Part shown: piece after piece, positions 25,859-34,376 of the stretch
How the letters are laid out: the number at the start of each line of letters is the position of its first letter
Position numbering within the stretch: position 1 is the stretch's first letter
Assembly (NCBI GenBank): GCA_036391875.1
Contig: DASVZA010000007.1
Location: 124,001-188,000, forward strand
Source of the DNA: Parasulfuritortus sp036391875
GTDB taxonomy: Bacteria; Pseudomonadota; Gammaproteobacteria; Burkholderiales; Thiobacillaceae
Reading direction: 5' to 3'
DNA: 64,000 nucleotides
The notes under the pieces: model-generated
What the model was told of the DNA's origin: nothing
The model's input: the letters and a program-made list of their open reading frames with translations, nothing else
Databases searched by the model: none
Made by a program: the position numbers and the translations under genes

Positions 25859-27265
25859 ATGGATCGTGGTTTTTTCATCATTATGGCGGCGCAATTTTTT
25901 TCTGCGCTCGGCGATAATGCCCTCCTGATAACCGCGATCGCCCTGCTCCGGGACATCCAGGCACCGGCCGAATACGAGCCCCTGCTCAAGCTGTTCTTCA
26001 CCATTTCCTACGTCGTCCTGGCCGCATTCGTGGGCGCCTTCGCCGACTCGATGCCCAAGGGCCGGGTCATGCTGATCAGCAACACCATCAAGGTCGGCGG
26101 CTGCATCATGATGATCGTCGGCATCGACCCGCTCTACGCCTACGGCGTGGTCGGCCTCGGGGCTGCGATCTACTCCCCGGCCAAGTACGGCATCCTGACC
26201 GAGTACCTGCCCCACTCCAAGCTGGTCGTCGCCAACAGCTGGATGGAAGGATTGACGGTGGGCGCCATCATCCTAGGCACCATGGCCGGCGGCTGGCTGA
26301 TCAGCCCCTACGTTCAACACGCATTCCAGGCGGTCGACGACCTGGTGTTCGGCGGCGTGGCCGGCAGCCTGCTGGACTACAGCATGTCGGCCATCGCCGG
26401 GCTTTACCTGGTCGCCGCGATATTCAACCTGTGGGTGCCGGAAACCAGTACCGATCACCGCATGCTGCACCGCAACCCCTGGTTCATGGTGCGCGACTTC
26501 GCCCACTGCGTGAAGCTGCTCTGGCTGGACAAGCTGGGTCAGATCACGCTGGCGGTCACCACCCTGTTCTGGGGTGCCGGCGCGACCCTGCAATACATCA
26601 TGCTGCGTTGGGCGGAAGAGGCCCTCAAGGTCCCCCTCTACCAGGCCACCAACCTGCAAGGAGTGTTCGCCATGGGCGTGGCCATCGGCGCCGTGCTGGC
26701 CGGCAAGCTGATCCCGATCGACAAGTCGGTCAAGGTCATCACCGTCGGCATCGCCATGGGTTTCGCTTCGCTGCTCATGATCCCGATCCACAGCCTGGTC
26801 CCGGCCTCGGTGCTCATGATCTCGGTCGGCGCGATGGCCGGCTTCTTCGTGGTGCCGATGAACGCCCTGCTCCAGCACCGTGGCCACATCCTGATGGGTG
26901 CGGGCCATTCCATCGCCGTGCAGAACTTCAACGAAAACCTGGGCATTCTGATCATGCTGGCCCTGTATACGCTGATGGTGAGGGCGGACCTGCCGATCTG
27001 GGCCGTGATCGTGATGTTCGCCAGCTTCATCATCGCCAGCATGTACCTGGTCCGGCGCTGGCACCTGTTCAACATGCGCGAGCACAAGACCGAATTGGAA
27101 CGGCTCCTGGTCATCGCCGCCGCCGCCCAACACGCACCCCAGCCGATGCCCGCTCACACCACCGGCCAAGTACTCAGGGAAAACCTGCCCGATCCCAAGA
27201 CGGTGGTCAGGAAGACCGTACAGACCTTTACCCGGGCACCGGGCGCACGCAAGAAGCGGCGTTGA
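25859..27265 (+). CDS. lplT: Lysophospholipid transporter LplT (MFS)
   Basis: Major-facilitator flippase that returns lysophospholipids to the inner leaflet; 468 residues against about 400 in E. coli. Start sequence FFIIMAAQFFSALGDNALLI and the loop VGLGAAIYSPAKYGILTEYL are diagnostic, and twelve hydrophobic helices can be traced. The extra length is a C-terminal tail after about residue 410, basic at the end (GARKKRR). In enterobacteria lplT is followed by aas, the acyltransferase; here the next gene is an unrelated convergent TPM gene, so the acylation partner must be elsewhere. Confidence 0.93.
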   Translation: MDRGFFIIMAAQFFSALGDNALLITAIALLRDIQAPAEYEPLLKLFFTISYVVLAAFVGAFADSMPKGRVMLISNTIKVGGCIMMIVGIDPLYAYGVVGLGAAIYSPAKYGILTEYLPHSKLVVANSWMEGLTVGAIILGTMAGGWLISPYVQHAFQAVDDLVFGGVAGSLLDYSMSAIAGLYLVAAIFNLWVPETSTDHRMLHRNPWFMVRDFAHCVKLLWLDKLGQITLAVTTLFWGAGATLQYIMLRWAEEALKVPLYQATNLQGVFAMGVAIGAVLAGKLIPIDKSVKVITVGIAMGFASLLMIPIHSLVPASVLMISVGAMAGFFVVPMNALLQHRGHILMGAGHSIAVQNFNENLGILIMLALYTLMVRADLPIWAVIVMFASFIIASMYLVRRWHLFNMREHKTELERLLVIAAAAQHAPQPMPAHTTGQVLRENLPDPKTVVRKTVQTFTRAPGARKKRR

Positions 27266-27282
27266 GTTAGGACGTTTTCACA

Positions 27283-27783
27283 CTAAAGGATCAGCGGCCT
27301 ATCGGGCAATTCGTTGGCTGCATCCGCACGGCGGGGATACAAGGCCTCCAGCCGTTTGCCGAGTTCCCGAATGCCGTGCAGCAAGGCTTCCTCATGCCGA
27401 CCGGCACGGAAGTGGGTTTCCATCGCCCGACAGAGTGCCTCCCATTGATCCTGGCCGACGGCCCGCGCCACGCCCCGATCGGCGACGATCTCGAACTCGT
27501 GGTCGGCCAGCAGCAGGTAGATGAGGACGCCGTTATTCAGCTCGGTATCCCACACCCGGAGCGTAGCGAACAGCGCCTCGGCGCGTTGCCGCGCGGTCTG
27601 TCCCTTCAGCAAGGGCAGCCAGCCCAGACCGGTTTCCAGCACCACCCGGATTTCGGCGCCGTGCCGCGCCTCGGAATCGGCCACGGCCCGCTCGATCCGG
27701 TCCAGTGCGGCGCGCGGCAACGTTCGGTGCAGCCACCAGTCGGGCAGGCTCAAATGGGTCAGGGTTCGCATCAATCGGTTCAT
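27283..27783 (-). CDS. TPM-domain protein without signal peptide
   Basis: A 166-residue protein with a TPM (DUF477) domain: RIERAVADSEARHGAEIRVV, RAEALFATLRVWDTELNNGV, LIYLLLADHEFEIVADRGVA. It lacks a signal peptide and membrane anchor, so it is probably cytoplasmic or membrane-peripheral. It starts two bases after the stop of the anchored TPM gene and ends the operon, facing lplT. TPM domains are metal-binding and appear as phosphatases or photosystem assembly factors in other lineages; no function is assignable here. Confidence 0.85.
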   Translation of the reverse strand: MNRLMRTLTHLSLPDWWLHRTLPRAALDRIERAVADSEARHGAEIRVVLETGLGWLPLLKGQTARQRAEALFATLRVWDTELNNGVLIYLLLADHEFEIVADRGVARAVGQDQWEALCRAMETHFRAGRHEEALLHGIRELGKRLEALYPRRADAANELPDRPLIL

Positions 27784-27784
27784 G

Positions 27785-28633
27785 TCACCACCTGCCCGAG
27801 GCGCCGCCGCCGCCAAAGCCGCCACCGCCCCCGGAAAAACCGCCGCTGCCCGAACTCCAGCCGCCGCCCCGGCCGCCACCGCCGATATAGCCGCCGGACA
27901 CACCCAGCAGGACGATCAAGAAGCTGACGATGGCCAAGCCGGCGCCAATGGCGACGCTGCCAGCCAATAGCCAGCCGCCCAGAAAGCCAACTGCCCCGGT
28001 CGCGGCTGCGCCGGGCAGGCGACCCAGCAGCGCCTGCAGCACCCTGCCGATCACGATGACCGGGATGAACAGCCACCAGAACATGCCGATGTCATCCAGG
28101 TGCACCTGGCTCGCCTGTTTCGGCAGCGGCAAGGGTTCGCCGTCGACCAGCCGGATCAGGCGATCCATGCCGGCCTCGATGCCGCCGGCGAAATCGCCGG
28201 TCTTGAAGCGGGGAACGATGATTTCCCGGATCACCCGGTTGGCAACGGCATCGGGCACCACGCCCTCCAGGCCGTAGCCGACTTCGATGCGCAAGGCCCG
28301 GTCGTTCTTGGCGACCAGCAGCAACAGGCCATCGTCGACGCCCTTGCGGCCCAATCGCCAGGCGCTGGCGACCCGGATGCCGTATTGCTCGATGGTTTCG
28401 GGCTGGGTGGTGGGCACGATCAGCACCGCCAACTGGCTGCCCTTGGCCTGCTCCAGCGCCGCCAGCCTGGCCTCCAGCGCCTTGACCTGGTCGGCGGACA
28501 GGGTCGCGGTCAGATCGGTCACCCGGGCCTTGAGCGGCGGTACGGCGACCTCGGCCCAAACCGTAGTCGGCAAGACGGCTGCGAACAGCGCCCAAAACAG
28601 CGCCAGCCGATACAGGATCGGCCGGTGGATCAT
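27785..28633 (-). CDS. YgcG-type TPM-domain membrane protein
   Basis: A 282-residue exported protein: signal peptide 1-27 (ending TTVWA), TPM domain about 35-160 (VTDLTATLSADQVKALEARL, IEVGYGLEGVVPDAVANRVI), two or three hydrophobic segments between about 180 and 240, and a Gly/Ser-rich tail. This is the YgcG architecture that normally sits next to lemA. Here the neighbours are an RNA methyltransferase upstream (ATGA overlap at 28630-28633) and a second TPM gene downstream; no lemA is present. Confidence 0.88.
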   Translation of the reverse strand: MIHRPILYRLALFWALFAAVLPTTVWAEVAVPPLKARVTDLTATLSADQVKALEARLAALEQAKGSQLAVLIVPTTQPETIEQYGIRVASAWRLGRKGVDDGLLLLVAKNDRALRIEVGYGLEGVVPDAVANRVIREIIVPRFKTGDFAGGIEAGMDRLIRLVDGEPLPLPKQASQVHLDDIGMFWWLFIPVIVIGRVLQALLGRLPGAAATGAVGFLGGWLLAGSVAIGAGLAIVSFLIVLLGVSGGYIGGGGRGGGWSSGSGGFSGGGGGFGGGGASGRW

Positions 28634-29412
28634 GCGCCCGGCCCTCCGAGCGATTGCCGGACCCGTTCGAACAGGCAGACCGCGGCGGCCGCCGCCACGT
28701 TGAGCGACTCCACCTTGCCCGGCATGGGAACGGTGAACGGTTCGGCCGCTGCCTGGAGCTCGCGGCTCAGGCCGGCGCCTTCGTTGCCGAACAGGAACGC
28801 GGCCGGGCCGGCCAGGTCGAGCGTGTACAGGGAGCGGCCGCTGCGCAGGGCCGCGGCATAGACCGGCCCCGGAAAATCGGCCGCGACCCGCTGCAGGTCG
28901 GCGCCTTCGACGATGCCGAGCCCGAAATGGCCGCCCTGCCCGCCGCGCAGCGCCTTGGGCGACCAGGCCTCGGTGCAGCCCTTGGACAGGTAGACGGTAT
29001 CGACACCGGCGGCGGCCGCGGTCCTCAGCAGGGCGCCGAGATTGCCCGGTTCCTGGATGTCTTCCAACAGGACCGCGAAGTGGGCGGCTTTTCCGGCCGC
29101 CACCGCCGGGATGTCGATCACCGCGATCAGGCCGCTCGGCGTCGCCACCGGCGACAGTTTCCTGAACAGCCCCGGGGGCAGCACGAGCGCCGGGACTTCC
29201 GGCAGCTTATCCTGCCAGGCCGACCGATTGGGGCTGTCCTCGCTCAACACCAGCTGGCGCGGCACGATGCCGGCGGCCAGTGCCTCGGCCAGCAGATGCT
29301 CGCCATCGAGCAGGGTCTGTTTCTTTTCGCGCCGTTCCAGGCGATCTTCGCCGAGTGCGAGCAAGGCGCGGAACTGCGGGTTTTCCTTCGACGTGATGTG
29401 TTTTACTGGCAT
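28630..29412 (-). CDS. TrmH/SpoU-family RNA 2'-O-methyltransferase
   Basis: SPOUT methyltransferase of 260 residues. An N-terminal substrate-binding part (KHITSKENPQFRALLALGED) is followed by the knotted catalytic domain with motif 1 LLEDIQEPGNLGALLRTAAA, motif 2 FLFGNEGAGLSREL and motif 3 PMPGKVESLNVAAAAAVCLF. The target (23S rRNA or tRNA) cannot be set; resemblance is to the RlmB/TsnR side. The ATG at 29412 overlaps the end of the GYF-pentapeptide gene by 10 bases and its stop overlaps the TPM gene start, so it lies in the middle of a tightly coupled operon. Confidence 0.9.
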   Translation of the reverse strand: MPVKHITSKENPQFRALLALGEDRLERREKKQTLLDGEHLLAEALAAGIVPRQLVLSEDSPNRSAWQDKLPEVPALVLPPGLFRKLSPVATPSGLIAVIDIPAVAAGKAAHFAVLLEDIQEPGNLGALLRTAAAAGVDTVYLSKGCTEAWSPKALRGGQGGHFGLGIVEGADLQRVAADFPGPVYAAALRSGRSLYTLDLAGPAAFLFGNEGAGLSRELQAAAEPFTVPMPGKVESLNVAAAAAVCLFERVRQSLGGPGA

Positions 29413-30278
29413 GTCCCTACCGATTGCTCCGAGCAGATCCGGCCATCGATCCAGGTAGCCTGCCCCAATGTCGCCCCATCCAGCCGGACACCGCGCAACA
29501 GCGCGTTCGCCAGCACGGCGAAACCGAGATCGGCCCCGCTCAGATCGGCACCGGTCAGGTCCGCCTCGCCCAGGGTCGCCCCTTTCAGCACCGCCCGGCT
29601 CAGGTTCGCGCCACGCAGGTCGGCACCGGCCAGGTTGGCATAGCTTAGGTCGGCACCGGTCAGGTCTGCCCGCTCGAGATGGGCACCGCTCAGATTGGCG
29701 TTGCGCAGCTTGGCGCCGGACAACTTCGCATCGTTCTTGTTGCAACTGCTCCAGTTCACGTTCTCGCCCGGGGCCGCATTGCAATCTACCGTCAGCCTGA
29801 CGGCCGGCGCAGTCACGATCCGGGGTTCGCTGGATTGGCCCAGCCACACGCCGACCCCGATCAGGATCAGCACCAGCAAGGTCGTCGCACCGGCGACGAA
29901 AGTAGGTCGCCGCGAGGTCTGGGCCTCCAGCATGCTGCGGGTTTCTGCCTCGTGCTGGCGCAGGCGGCTGACCGCCTCGCCGTTTTGTGCGGAGGCGCCC
30001 TCCTCCGCGGCCACTTCGACCGAATCGTTGATCCAGCGCAGCTTGGCCTTCTCGCGCTCCTGGCGCCAGGCCTCGTCGGTCTCGACCGCCACCCGAACCG
30101 GGGCGTGTTCGCTGTCGAGGATGTCGGTATCACGCAATTTGGCCCAGGAGTGGCCATCCAGGCTGACACTGTCCTTCAGGTCGAGTTGGCCCAGGCTGAA
30201 CATCTCACGCAACTGTTTGGCCGGGAACGGACCGCTCGTTTCGCCGTTTCTGCTGACGTACCAGAGATGCTGTGTCAT
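29403..30278 (-). CDS. GYF_2 domain - transmembrane - pentapeptide-repeat protein
   Basis: A 291-residue membrane protein with an unusual mix of parts. Residues 4-52 form a GYF_2 domain (WYVSRNGETSGPFPAKQLRE). A charged helical linker leads to one membrane segment at about 127-147. After a short Cys-containing stretch (C166, C179), residues 183-275 are tandem pentapeptides of the A(N/D)Lxx type that should make a right-handed quadrilateral beta-helix, probably periplasmic. The start at 30278 is chosen because the GYF domain begins there; the frame stays open to 30374 across a terminator and cannot all be coding. It heads the operon with the RNA methyltransferase and two TPM genes. Confidence 0.85.
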   Translation of the reverse strand: MTQHLWYVSRNGETSGPFPAKQLREMFSLGQLDLKDSVSLDGHSWAKLRDTDILDSEHAPVRVAVETDEAWRQEREKAKLRWINDSVEVAAEEGASAQNGEAVSRLRQHEAETRSMLEAQTSRRPTFVAGATTLLVLILIGVGVWLGQSSEPRIVTAPAVRLTVDCNAAPGENVNWSSCNKNDAKLSGAKLRNANLSGAHLERADLTGADLSYANLAGADLRGANLSRAVLKGATLGEADLTGADLSGADLGFAVLANALLRGVRLDGATLGQATWIDGRICSEQSVGTCQ

Positions 30279-30335
30279 GGGAAGCCTGCCGGTGGAATGG
30301 TCGGGGCATATTCTACAGAGTCTGGGAGAGGCCAT

Positions 30336-30363
30336 AAAAAAAACCCGGTTGTGTTCAACCGGG
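30336..30363 (-). terminator. Intrinsic terminator ahead of the GYF-pentapeptide gene
   Basis: On the minus strand a perfect eight-base stem CCCGGTTG/CAACCGGG with loop AACA is followed by eight T. It lies 58 bases before the GYF gene start, so it ends a short upstream transcript or attenuates the operon. Confidence 0.9.
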
Positions 30364-30430
30364 CTTAAATCCACCTAAGGAGGAGGATGGAGGAGACAAC
30401 ACAGACGATGCCGGAGGGCACCGTCGTGTT
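30336..30430 (-). ncRNA. Candidate small RNA or attenuated leader with anti-Shine-Dalgarno CU motifs
   Basis: A good sigma-70-like promoter (30437-30465) and a strong intrinsic terminator (30336-30363) bracket about 95 bases on the minus strand with no convincing gene. The predicted RNA carries CUCCUCC and then CCUCCUCCUUA in a probably single-stranded stretch right before the terminator; CCUCCUUA equals the 3' end of 16S rRNA. It could pair with ribosome-binding sites in trans, or be the leader of the operon that starts at 30278. A GTG-initiated 18-codon frame ending just before the terminator also exists but has no ribosome site. Confidence 0.45.
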
Positions 30431-30436
30431 ATTAGA

Positions 30437-30465
30437 ATTATCTAATATTCGAATGGACATTTCAA
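30437..30465 (-). promoter_or_regulatory. Sigma-70-like promoter TTGAAA-N17-GATAAT
   Basis: On the minus strand, -35 TTGAAA (30465-30460) and -10 GATAAT (30442-30437) each match consensus at five of six positions with the ideal 17-base spacer. Start of transcription would be near 30430. It drives the candidate small RNA or the GYF operon leader. Confidence 0.55.
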
Positions 30466-30497
30466 GCCGAAATTCATGGCTGTCAAGCCATGCACGC

Positions 30498-30519
30498 AAA
30501 AAAACCGGCAAAGGTCGGT
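30498..30519 (-). terminator. Probable terminator of dnaE
   Basis: On the minus strand, stem ACCGAC/GCCGGT (with one G-T pair) followed by seven T, about 130 bases past the dnaE stop codon. It separates dnaE from the promoter at 30437-30465. Confidence 0.6.
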
Positions 30520-30650
30520 CTGGCAGCCCCCCGGAAAGCGGATATCCAGTTGTTCCGAATCAGGAAAATAAAACGCTGGCGGTTGCAGGCAGAATCCACT
30601 TCATGGAAGTGGATAAGCGACGCTTATGCCAACCCAACAGCCACTGGCCG

Positions 30651-33600
30651 TCAGGCATATTGAATGGCGACGTTTTCCGGCTTCAGCCAGTCGCCCAGTT
30701 CGCGGATCAGGCCATCCTCAAGGCGTACTCGCCAACTCTCGCCCAAGGTGATCTGGCACTCCCGGCCGCTGCTCCGGTATTGCATGCTGACGGGACACCC
30801 CCGCTCCTCGCCGGACATGAGGTAGGGCGTCAGTATCTGCGCCAGCCGTTCGGCATTGGCCTGGCCGTTCAGCTTGATCAACAGGCGGCTGGCAAAGCGG
30901 TTGCGGGCCTGCTCCAGGCTGTGCAACTCGTCGGCCACCACACGCAGGCCGCCGGAATAATCGTCGTGGCTGACCTTGCCCATGACCAGCAGCAGGTTGT
31001 CTTCCTTGAGCAGGTTGCGGTAGGCCTCGAACTGTTCGTTGTAGACCGCGACATCGAGCCGGGCCGTGCCGTCGTCCAGGGTGACGAAGGCCATCTTGCC
31101 GCGCCGGGTCATCTGGGTGCGGACCTCCATGATCACGCCGGCCATCAGCACCGGCCGCTGCTGCGGGCCGATCTGGTTGAGGCTGCGCTCGACGATGCCG
31201 ACCAGTTCGTCCTTGTAGGCGCTGAAAGGATGGCCGCTGAAATAGAAGCCGAGCGCGGTCTTCTCCTGGGCCAGCTGTTCGCGGATCGACCAGAGCGGCG
31301 TCGCCACCAGGTCCAGCGCCGGCTCCGCCAGTTCGCCGCCGAACAAGCTGTTCTGGATCGCGTTGGCCTGGGCGTTCTCGGCCCATTCCATGGCGATGCC
31401 GACCGAATTGAGCACCGCGGCCCGGTTGGCGTGCAGCGAATCGAAGGCGCCAGCCCGGGCCATGGCCTCGATCGCCCGGCGGTTGACCACCCGGCGGTCG
31501 ACCCGGCGGCAGAAGTCGAACAGATCTTTGAACGGCCCGTCCTGCTCCCGCGCAGCCAGGATCATGTTGATCGCCGACTCGCCGGTGCCCTTGATCGCAC
31601 CCAGGCCGTAGCGGATCGACTTGCGGTCGACCGGGTAGAAACGGAACTCGGACTGGTTCACGTCCGGCCCCAGGACGGTCAGGCGGTTGGAGAGGGAGTC
31701 CTCGATGAAGATGCGCACCGCGTCGGTGTTGTCCATGTCGGACGACAGCGTGGCTGCCATGAAGGCGGCGGTGTGGTGCGCCTTGAGCCAGGCGGTCTGG
31801 TAGGTGACCACGGCGTAGGCGGCGGTATGGCTCTTGTTGAAGCCGTACTCGGCGAACTTCTCCATCAGCTCGAACAGATGGATGGCCAGCTTCTCGTCGT
31901 AACCCTTCTTGTTCGCCCCCTCCTTGAAGATGTCCTTGTGCTTGGCCATCTCCTCGGCCTTCTTCTTGCCCATCGCCCGGCGCAGCAGGTCGGCGCCGCC
32001 CAGGGTGTAGCCGCCGATGATCTGGGAGATCTGCATCACCTGTTCCTGGTAGACGATGACGCCGTAGGTCGGCGTCAGGCAGGATTTCAGGTCGGGATGG
32101 AAGTAGTCGATGGCCTGCTTGCCCTTCTTGCGCAGGATGAAGTCGTCGACCATGCCCGAGCCGAGCGGACCCGGCCGGTACAGGGCGAGCACGGCGATGA
32201 TGTCTTCGAAGCGGTCCGGCTCCAGCTTGGTGAGGAGCTTCTTCATGCCCTCCGATTCAAGCTGGAAGATGGCGGTGGTGTTGGCCTTCTTGAGGATGTC
32301 GTAGGCGGCCGGGTCGGTGAAGTCGGTGGTGTCGAGCACGATGTCGGCACTCGGGTCGAGGCGTTTGATGAACTTCAGCGCCCAGTCGATGATGGTCAGG
32401 TTGCGCAGGCCGAGGAAGTCGAACTTCACCAGGCCGATCTTCTCGACGTCGTCCTTGTCCAGTTGCGACACGACCGAGTCCGAGCCCTCGGCGCAATAGA
32501 GCGGACAGAAGTCGGTCAGCTTGCCGGGCGCGATCAGCACGCCGCCGGCGTGCATGCCGACGTTGCGGGTCAGGCCCTCCAGTTTGAGGGCGAGGTCGAT
32601 CAGCTCACGCACCTCCTCCTCGCGCTCGTAGCGTTCCTTCAGTTCCGGCACCTCGGCCATGGCCTGGTCCAGGGTCACGTTCTTGCCCGGCGCCGACGGG
32701 ATCATCTTGGACAGCTGGTCGCAGAAGTTGTACGGCAGGTCCAGCACCCGGCCGACGTCGCGCACCACGGCACGGGCCGCCATGGTGCCGAAGGTGACGA
32801 TCTGCGACACGGCGTCGGCGCCGTATTTGTCGCGCACGTACTCGATGACCTTGTAGCGGTTGTCCTGGCAGAAGTCGATGTCGAAGTCGGGCATGGAGAC
32901 CCGCTCGGGGTTCAGGAAGCGCTCGAACAGCAGGGCGTAGCGGAGCGGATCGAGATCGGTGATGCCGATCGAATAGGCGACCAGCGAGCCGGCGCCGGAA
33001 CCCCGGCCCGGGCCGACCGGCACGCCGTTGTGCTTGCCCCAGTTGATGAAGTCGGCCACGATCAGGAAGTAGCCCGGGAAGCCCATCTGGATGATGGTCG
33101 CCAATTCGATTTCCAGGCGCGACTGGTACTCCGGCCGGCGCTTCTCGCGCTCTTCCGGATTCGGATAAAGCGTCGCCAGCCGGGCTTCCAGCCCGTCCTG
33201 GGCGCGTTGCCGCAGATAGTCGTCCAGGGTCATGCCGGCCGGGGTCGGGAACAGCGGCAGCTTGCTGTTGCCCAGTTCCAGGGTCAGGTTGCAGCGGCGG
33301 GCGATCGCCAGGGTGTTTTCCAGCGCCCCGGGCAGGTCGGCGAAGCGCTCGGCCATCTCCGCCTGGGTCTTGAAGTAGTCGTCCTCGGTGAACAGTTGCG
33401 GCCGGCGCCGGTCGGCCAGCATGTAGCCCTCGGCGATGCAGACCCGCGCCTCGTGGGCCTTGAAGTCGTCGCGGCCGGGGAACTGCACGGTGTGGGTCGC
33501 CACCACCGGCAGGCCGAGTTCGCTGCCCAGGGCCACGGCCTGGGTCAGGTGGCTTTCGGCATCCTGGCGGCCGTTGCGCTGGATCTCCAGGTAATAGCGG

Positions 33601-34094
33601 TCCGGGAACAGCCCGGCCCACTCCTGGGCCAGGGTGCGCGCCGTCTCCCAGGCGTCGTTGAGCAGGGCCTGGCCGACATCGCCCGATTGCGCGCCGGACA
33701 GGGCGATCAGCCCTTCGGTGCCGAAGGTCCTGAACCAATCCTTGTTCAGCACGGCCCGGCCGCGGTGCAGGTTGCTGCGGTAGGCCAGGGTCAGCAGTTC
33801 GCTCAGCCGGTGGTAGCCATCCCAGTTCTGCGCCAGCAGCAGCACGCGGCCGGGCTTGTCGGGCTGGCTGGCGTCGGCAACCCAGACGTCGCAGCCGATG
33901 ATGGGCTTGATGCCTTTCTTGCGCGCCGCCAGATAGAACTTCACCAGGCCGAACAGGTTGGCGAGATCGGTCAGGGCCAGGGCCGGCATGGCGTCCGCCG
34001 CCGCCGCCGCGACCGCGCCGTCCACCGTCAGGATGCTGTCCTGGATGGAGAACTCGCTATGCAGCCGGAGGTGGACGAACGAGGCAACGGACAT
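30651..34094 (-). CDS. dnaE: DNA polymerase III alpha subunit
   Basis: Replicative polymerase of 1147 residues, close to the E. coli length of 1160. The N-terminal PHP domain begins FVHLRLHSEFSIQDSILTVD. The catalytic acidic pair is in MPDFDIDFCQDNR, with further active-site sequence FDFLGLRNLTIIDWAL and GPGRGSGAGSLVAYSIGITD; the fingers and beta-binding regions follow, and a C-terminal OB-fold is at about 960-1040 (PVLMAGVIMEVRTQMTRRGK). The ATG at 34094 is the natural start. A single gene with its own terminator 130 bases downstream. Confidence 0.97.
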   Translation of the reverse strand: MSVASFVHLRLHSEFSIQDSILTVDGAVAAAAADAMPALALTDLANLFGLVKFYLAARKKGIKPIIGCDVWVADASQPDKPGRVLLLAQNWDGYHRLSELLTLAYRSNLHRGRAVLNKDWFRTFGTEGLIALSGAQSGDVGQALLNDAWETARTLAQEWAGLFPDRYYLEIQRNGRQDAESHLTQAVALGSELGLPVVATHTVQFPGRDDFKAHEARVCIAEGYMLADRRRPQLFTEDDYFKTQAEMAERFADLPGALENTLAIARRCNLTLELGNSKLPLFPTPAGMTLDDYLRQRAQDGLEARLATLYPNPEEREKRRPEYQSRLEIELATIIQMGFPGYFLIVADFINWGKHNGVPVGPGRGSGAGSLVAYSIGITDLDPLRYALLFERFLNPERVSMPDFDIDFCQDNRYKVIEYVRDKYGADAVSQIVTFGTMAARAVVRDVGRVLDLPYNFCDQLSKMIPSAPGKNVTLDQAMAEVPELKERYEREEEVRELIDLALKLEGLTRNVGMHAGGVLIAPGKLTDFCPLYCAEGSDSVVSQLDKDDVEKIGLVKFDFLGLRNLTIIDWALKFIKRLDPSADIVLDTTDFTDPAAYDILKKANTTAIFQLESEGMKKLLTKLEPDRFEDIIAVLALYRPGPLGSGMVDDFILRKKGKQAIDYFHPDLKSCLTPTYGVIVYQEQVMQISQIIGGYTLGGADLLRRAMGKKKAEEMAKHKDIFKEGANKKGYDEKLAIHLFELMEKFAEYGFNKSHTAAYAVVTYQTAWLKAHHTAAFMAATLSSDMDNTDAVRIFIEDSLSNRLTVLGPDVNQSEFRFYPVDRKSIRYGLGAIKGTGESAINMILAAREQDGPFKDLFDFCRRVDRRVVNRRAIEAMARAGAFDSLHANRAAVLNSVGIAMEWAENAQANAIQNSLFGGELAEPALDLVATPLWSIREQLAQEKTALGFYFSGHPFSAYKDELVGIVERSLNQIGPQQRPVLMAGVIMEVRTQMTRRGKMAFVTLDDGTARLDVAVYNEQFEAYRNLLKEDNLLLVMGKVSHDDYSGGLRVVADELHSLEQARNRFASRLLIKLNGQANAERLAQILTPYLMSGEERGCPVSMQYRSSGRECQITLGESWRVRLEDGLIRELGDWLKPENVAIQYA

Positions 34095-34376
34095 GGGTGG
34101 TCGAAACGGATTCAGCGGGTCGTCATTATACCGGCTGACCTCCCCTGCCCGCCGACAAATGCATGATCGCCTATCCGCTGCCGATCGTCGCCCGGTTTGC
34201 CCGCAGCAGTCGGGCGTCGAAGCAGAAAAATAGGCGCCGCACGACGATTTTCTTATACTTGGGACGTGTCCATTTCCTGCCCTGCGCGCCGGGAACGGCC
34301 GACAAGAACAAATACGCGGGATTCGGCAACATCGCCCGCCCGAATGCGAAACCTAGCCCTGAATCGACGATCGCCC

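Noticed and set aside
30364..30424. 18-codon leader peptide (GTG start) ahead of the terminator
   Set aside because: No ribosome site, and the downstream operon is not an amino-acid pathway; kept only as a note under the small-RNA call.
30387..34166. 1259-codon open frame on plus, opposite dnaE, preceded by AAGGAGGAGG
   Set aside because: It is the antisense of dnaE, whose motifs are unmistakable; the purine-rich stretch sits only 0-3 bases from the ATG, too close for a working ribosome site.
34095..34376. Extended lapG start from 34197
   Set aside because: It would put some 60 Arg/Ser/Pro-rich residues before the export signal; the ATG at 34377 gives a normal signal.
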